Below the pieces are notes generated by a model. That model saw only the letters and a program-made list of their open reading frames with translations, was not told the origin of the DNA and did no database searches. Below, one piece after another: positions 5,703-7,806 of a DNA stretch of 7,806 bases. The translations under genes and the position numbers were made by a program. Within the stretch, counting starts at the first letter, position 1, and every line of letters begins with the position of its first letter. Source of the DNA: DATKIY01 sp035543875 (GTDB lineage Bacteria; Actinomycetota; Actinomycetes; JAHEKZ01); NCBI GenBank assembly GCA_035543875.1, contig DATKIY010000112.1, forward strand, positions 1 to 7,806, in the 5' to 3' direction.

Positions 5703-5722
5703 ACGGCCTTCACGGAGTTTCT

Positions 5723-6961
5723 TTAAGGGGCCAGGAAGGCTAAACCGTTGTCCACGGGCCGCTCGTAGGTCCCTCCAGAAACACCGACGAGATCGCGCCG
5801 GGTCCACACTCCGCCAGTGCTGCGCGTGTACCAGGTGGTGGAAGCTCCGCCGTCGAGCTCATAAGCGAAGCGCAAGCCCATTTTCTTGGCGACGGCCGCT
5901 ATGTTGGCGAGCCCAATCCCCCCGGTGCGGCTGGTACCCGAGAGATTTGTTCCAGGGACCGTAATGCTGCGCCACTCACCAGACCGCGTCCATCCGATGA
6001 CGGTGCGTGGCCGAGCCGCAGCTGAATGGTCGTACGCAGCGCATCCCAAAGGCGCCGCCACACCCTTCTTTACGAGCACCTGCCCACGACCGATCGCCGT
6101 CGTCAACGTCGCGCCGTTGTCGGTGTGCTGCGATACACGAAGACGTACTTTCTGACCAACAACACCCGCAGCGGCAACCGACTCGAGCGTGGAAGGGAAG
6201 GCCACGACTTTGGTCTTGGGCTGAACTAGCGCGCCACGGCTAGTGGAATTGATGTGTGACGTGCGCACCTGGACAATCTTGTTGTGTCCGTTGAGTACCC
6301 ACTCTCCAGCTCCAGCTGGCCGCGGTGATCCCGAAGAACGGCTCCACGCGGCGGTGTAGAGCGTGAACCCACCTGCTTGTACTGTCTGCCAGTTCACGCC
6401 AGCCAGTGAGGTCTTCGCCCCCGTGCCGATGCTCACCGATCCGCGCGCTCCCACCGTGCCTGCGAACGGCTTGCCCGTTGAATCGACTCCGACAACTTTG
6501 GTTAGCTGCTTGTTGGAGCGAAGAATCTTGCCGGCTCGGATCATCGGTCCCCGAGAGAACTCCACGTCATGACCTCGAATGTTTTGTGTAATGAAGAAGT
6601 CACCGTCAATCGCGGCCAAAGCAGCGGGATACTGACTCTTAACAAGCGCTCCAATAGTCGATCGGTCACCGATCGGCGGATTGATGAGCGTGGGCAGCGA
6701 TCCAGCAGGATATGTACCGAGAATCGCTGTTCCTGTTTGGTCGTAGAACCCGGTGCGGCCGGGGAAGTCCACTGTGGCGCGATAACGCTTTATCTTTCCT
6801 CCCGACGCGAAGCCATTCTTCGCCTGGAGCTGGAACGCGGTGACTGTGTTACCGCAAGGTGTCACCGTGGCTGCACCAGTCGGCTGCACGCCCGCCGTCA
6901 GAAGGCTGACCGCCAACAGTGCGGATACCGCGACCGCCGTCACTGTCCGAGGTCCTACCAT
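5723..6961 (-). CDS. Secreted phosphodiester glycosidase family protein (NAGPA/DUF2233 domain)
   Basis: A 412-residue exported protein. Residues 1-30 are a Sec signal peptide: R5, hydrophobic VTAVAVSALLAVSLLTAGV, and cleavage near TGA-AT. The mature part belongs to the phosphodiester glycosidase family, named for the human enzyme that removes GlcNAc from GlcNAc-1-phosphodiesters in lysosomal targeting. Bacterial members are thought to cleave sugar-phosphodiester bonds in envelope or extracellular glycans. Diagnostic segments are AAIDGDFF (116-123), RPRTVIGWT (317-325), the catalytic-region motif ELDGGASTTWYT (368-379) and the terminal ERPVDNGLAFL (400-410). A disulfide between C36 and C307 is possible, since these are the only cysteines outside the signal region. 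The start is supported by GGGAGAG a few bases upstream. It lies 116 bases downstream of the partial secreted-type gene on the same strand. The exact substrate is unknown. Confidence 0.92.
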   Translation of the reverse strand: MVGPRTVTAVAVSALLAVSLLTAGVQPTGAATVTPCGNTVTAFQLQAKNGFASGGKIKRYRATVDFPGRTGFYDQTGTAILGTYPAGSLPTLINPPIGDRSTIGALVKSQYPAALAAIDGDFFITQNIRGHDVEFSRGPMIRAGKILRSNKQLTKVVGVDSTGKPFAGTVGARGSVSIGTGAKTSLAGVNWQTVQAGGFTLYTAAWSRSSGSPRPAGAGEWVLNGHNKIVQVRTSHINSTSRGALVQPKTKVVAFPSTLESVAAAGVVGQKVRLRVSQHTDNGATLTTAIGRGQVLVKKGVAAPLGCAAYDHSAAARPRTVIGWTRSGEWRSITVPGTNLSGTSRTGGIGLANIAAVAKKMGLRFAYELDGGASTTWYTRSTGGVWTRRDLVGVSGGTYERPVDNGLAFLAP

Positions 6962-6963
6962 CG

Positions 6964-6970
6964 CTCTCCC
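6964..6970 (-). promoter_or_regulatory. Shine-Dalgarno for the phosphodiester glycosidase
   Basis: On the minus strand GGGAGAG ends two bases before ATG 6961; its GGAG core (6969-6966) is four bases from the start codon. Upstream, between here and 7077, a 5-bp hairpin GACGA-AACA-TCGTC (6989-7002) lies in the presumed leader. No clear promoter or terminator is seen in that 116-base gap. Confidence 0.6.
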
Positions 6971-7077
6971 ATCCTCAAGACGCTAACTGACGAAACATCG
7001 TCCTGCGGTGATTCCCCTGGATGTGCACCCAGATGATGCGGCGCAGTCTGCCTATGGAGCGAGACTAGGCCAGCCCA

Positions 7078-7806
7078 TCACTGGATCACCGGGTGGTCCG
7101 CCGTACCCACAACTACGCGAATCCGACCATCAGCGCTGGCATCGAAGTGTCTGACGACCGCAAGAATTGCCGAGTTGGAGAGGTCACGGACAAGGAGTTG
7201 GTCTACGTCAGGGGCAGGGAATGAAAACATCCGTGCGCGCCCATTCTCGTCAGAGATCGTGCTGGACAGTTGCTGAACGATACGAGCCTTCCCCAGACCC
7301 GTGAAGAACTGAGCGCGTTCGGCAACATTGGTCCCACTGCCTAGATACTGCCCCACCACCGGGTTTCCCTGCCGGTCTACCAACCGCACGTCGATGGACA
7401 CGACGTCGGGCGCCACCAGGTTGGTGTGGATACGACCCTGGGTCGCTCCAAGTGTGGTGCGGGCACGGAACCACACTGGCAGGCGCCCATGACCTCCCGA
7501 AGCGCCACTCCTGACGACGAGACGGGCTCCCTCAGCTGAAGCGGCCCGCAAGCCGATATCTGGGCCGTCCGAGTGCCCAGTAACCCCGCCGCCTGCGCTC
7601 CTCACGTAGAGCCGCTGCAGCCAACTCTCCGGAAGCAAGTTGTGGCCGGCAAACAGCGTCATCTGCGGCATGGTGACCGAAACTGTGTCCTCGTCTGGGC
7701 CGATGTAGTCAAAGTGACGAATGCTCCTCCAACCGTGCGTGAAGTCATGTGCAGCCGCCGTGACATCGACTGAGTCGAGGGTCTCGTTCTGCAATGACGT
7801 CACACT
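7078..7806 (-). CDS. Unrecognised beta-rich protein, C-terminal 242 residues (N-terminus beyond right edge)
   Basis: The frame is open to the window edge. A GTG at 7803 could serve as a start, but no ribosome-binding site is visible and the sequence there looks like protein interior, so I treat the gene as truncated. The visible part has no cysteine, no membrane segment and alternating hydrophobic beta-strand patterns. The first half (TVSVTMPQMTLFAGHNLL, then WLQRLYVRSAGGG and ARLVVRSGASGG) looks like one beta domain. A stretch VSIDVRLVDRQGNPVVGQYL followed by NGRARMFSFPAP resembles an Ig-like/Big-type or carboxypeptidase-regulatory-like fold, in which a 'D..GNPV.G' turn is typical. The end DGRIRVVVGTADHPVIQ is a terminal strand pair. 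This composition suits an exported multi-domain protein, perhaps a surface or polysaccharide-acting one, in keeping with the adjacent glycosidase. I do not recognise a named family. Confidence 0.65.
   Translation of the reverse strand, partial: SVTSLQNETLDSVDVTAAAHDFTHGWRSIRHFDYIGPDEDTVSVTMPQMTLFAGHNLLPESWLQRLYVRSAGGGVTGHSDGPDIGLRAASAEGARLVVRSGASGGHGRLPVWFRARTTLGATQGRIHTNLVAPDVVSIDVRLVDRQGNPVVGQYLGSGTNVAERAQFFTGLGKARIVQQLSSTISDENGRARMFSFPAPDVDQLLVRDLSNSAILAVVRHFDASADGRIRVVVGTADHPVIQ

Noticed and set aside
6989..7015. ECF-sigma-like promoter GGAAT-N18-CGTC upstream of the glycosidase on the minus strand.
   Set aside because: It matches the loose -35/-10 pattern only partly and such matches are frequent by chance; no other evidence for ECF control.
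5886..7036. Several plus-strand open frames opposite the glycosidase.
   Set aside because: Composition rich in Arg, Ser, Pro and Cys with no domain; they are shadows of the well-supported minus-strand gene.

Overview
The window reads as chromosomal DNA from a high-GC, Gram-positive actinomycete. The evidence is GC-rich codon use, GTG starts, a mycothiol-dependent-type DinB-fold enzyme, a zinc-ribbon class III cyclase of the kind common in Actinomycetota, and two Sec-type secreted proteins with no outer-membrane features. The genus cannot be fixed from the sequence. I see no tRNA, rRNA, CRISPR array, transposase, integrase or attachment site. The longest stretch without a gene is about 170 bases.

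Left part (1-1170). The start of a class III adenylate/guanylate cyclase with two N-terminal zinc ribbons runs off the left edge on the minus strand. Only 66 bases separate it from a divergent maleylpyruvate-isomerase-type (MDMPI/DinB-like) protein that keeps its likely metal triad. Neither start has a Shine-Dalgarno sequence. Each has a TANNNT box 6-7 bases before the start codon, so leaderless transcription is likely. The DinB-like gene converges on the next gene across a GC-rich nested inverted repeat.

Middle part (1149-4270). A coiled-coil protein of unknown function and a VOC (glyoxalase/dioxygenase-fold) metalloprotein lie in tandem on the minus strand. They diverge from two tandem but dissimilar short-chain dehydrogenases/reductases (SDRs) on the plus strand. 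The 125-base divergent region carries an 11-base palindrome that could be an operator. The VOC protein, the two SDRs and the MDMPI-like protein look like small-molecule oxidation or detoxification genes, but no pathway or substrate can be named.

Right part (4271-7806). This is an envelope/secretion segment. A secreted right-handed beta-helix protein, with about ten rungs and paired cysteines on neighbouring rungs, is transcribed toward a secreted phosphodiester glycosidase (NAGPA/DUF2233 family). Upstream of the glycosidase on the same strand is the C-terminal part of a large or exported cysteine-free beta-rich protein I do not recognise; its start lies beyond the right edge. The glycosidase and beta-helix protein may act on or sit in the extracellular polysaccharide layer, but that link is inference.

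Nothing here amounts to a clearly new multi-gene system. The best leads are the unknown coiled-coil protein with its glycine-rich central motif, the disulfide-ladder beta-helix, the unknown protein at the right edge, and the recurring leaderless-start architecture.
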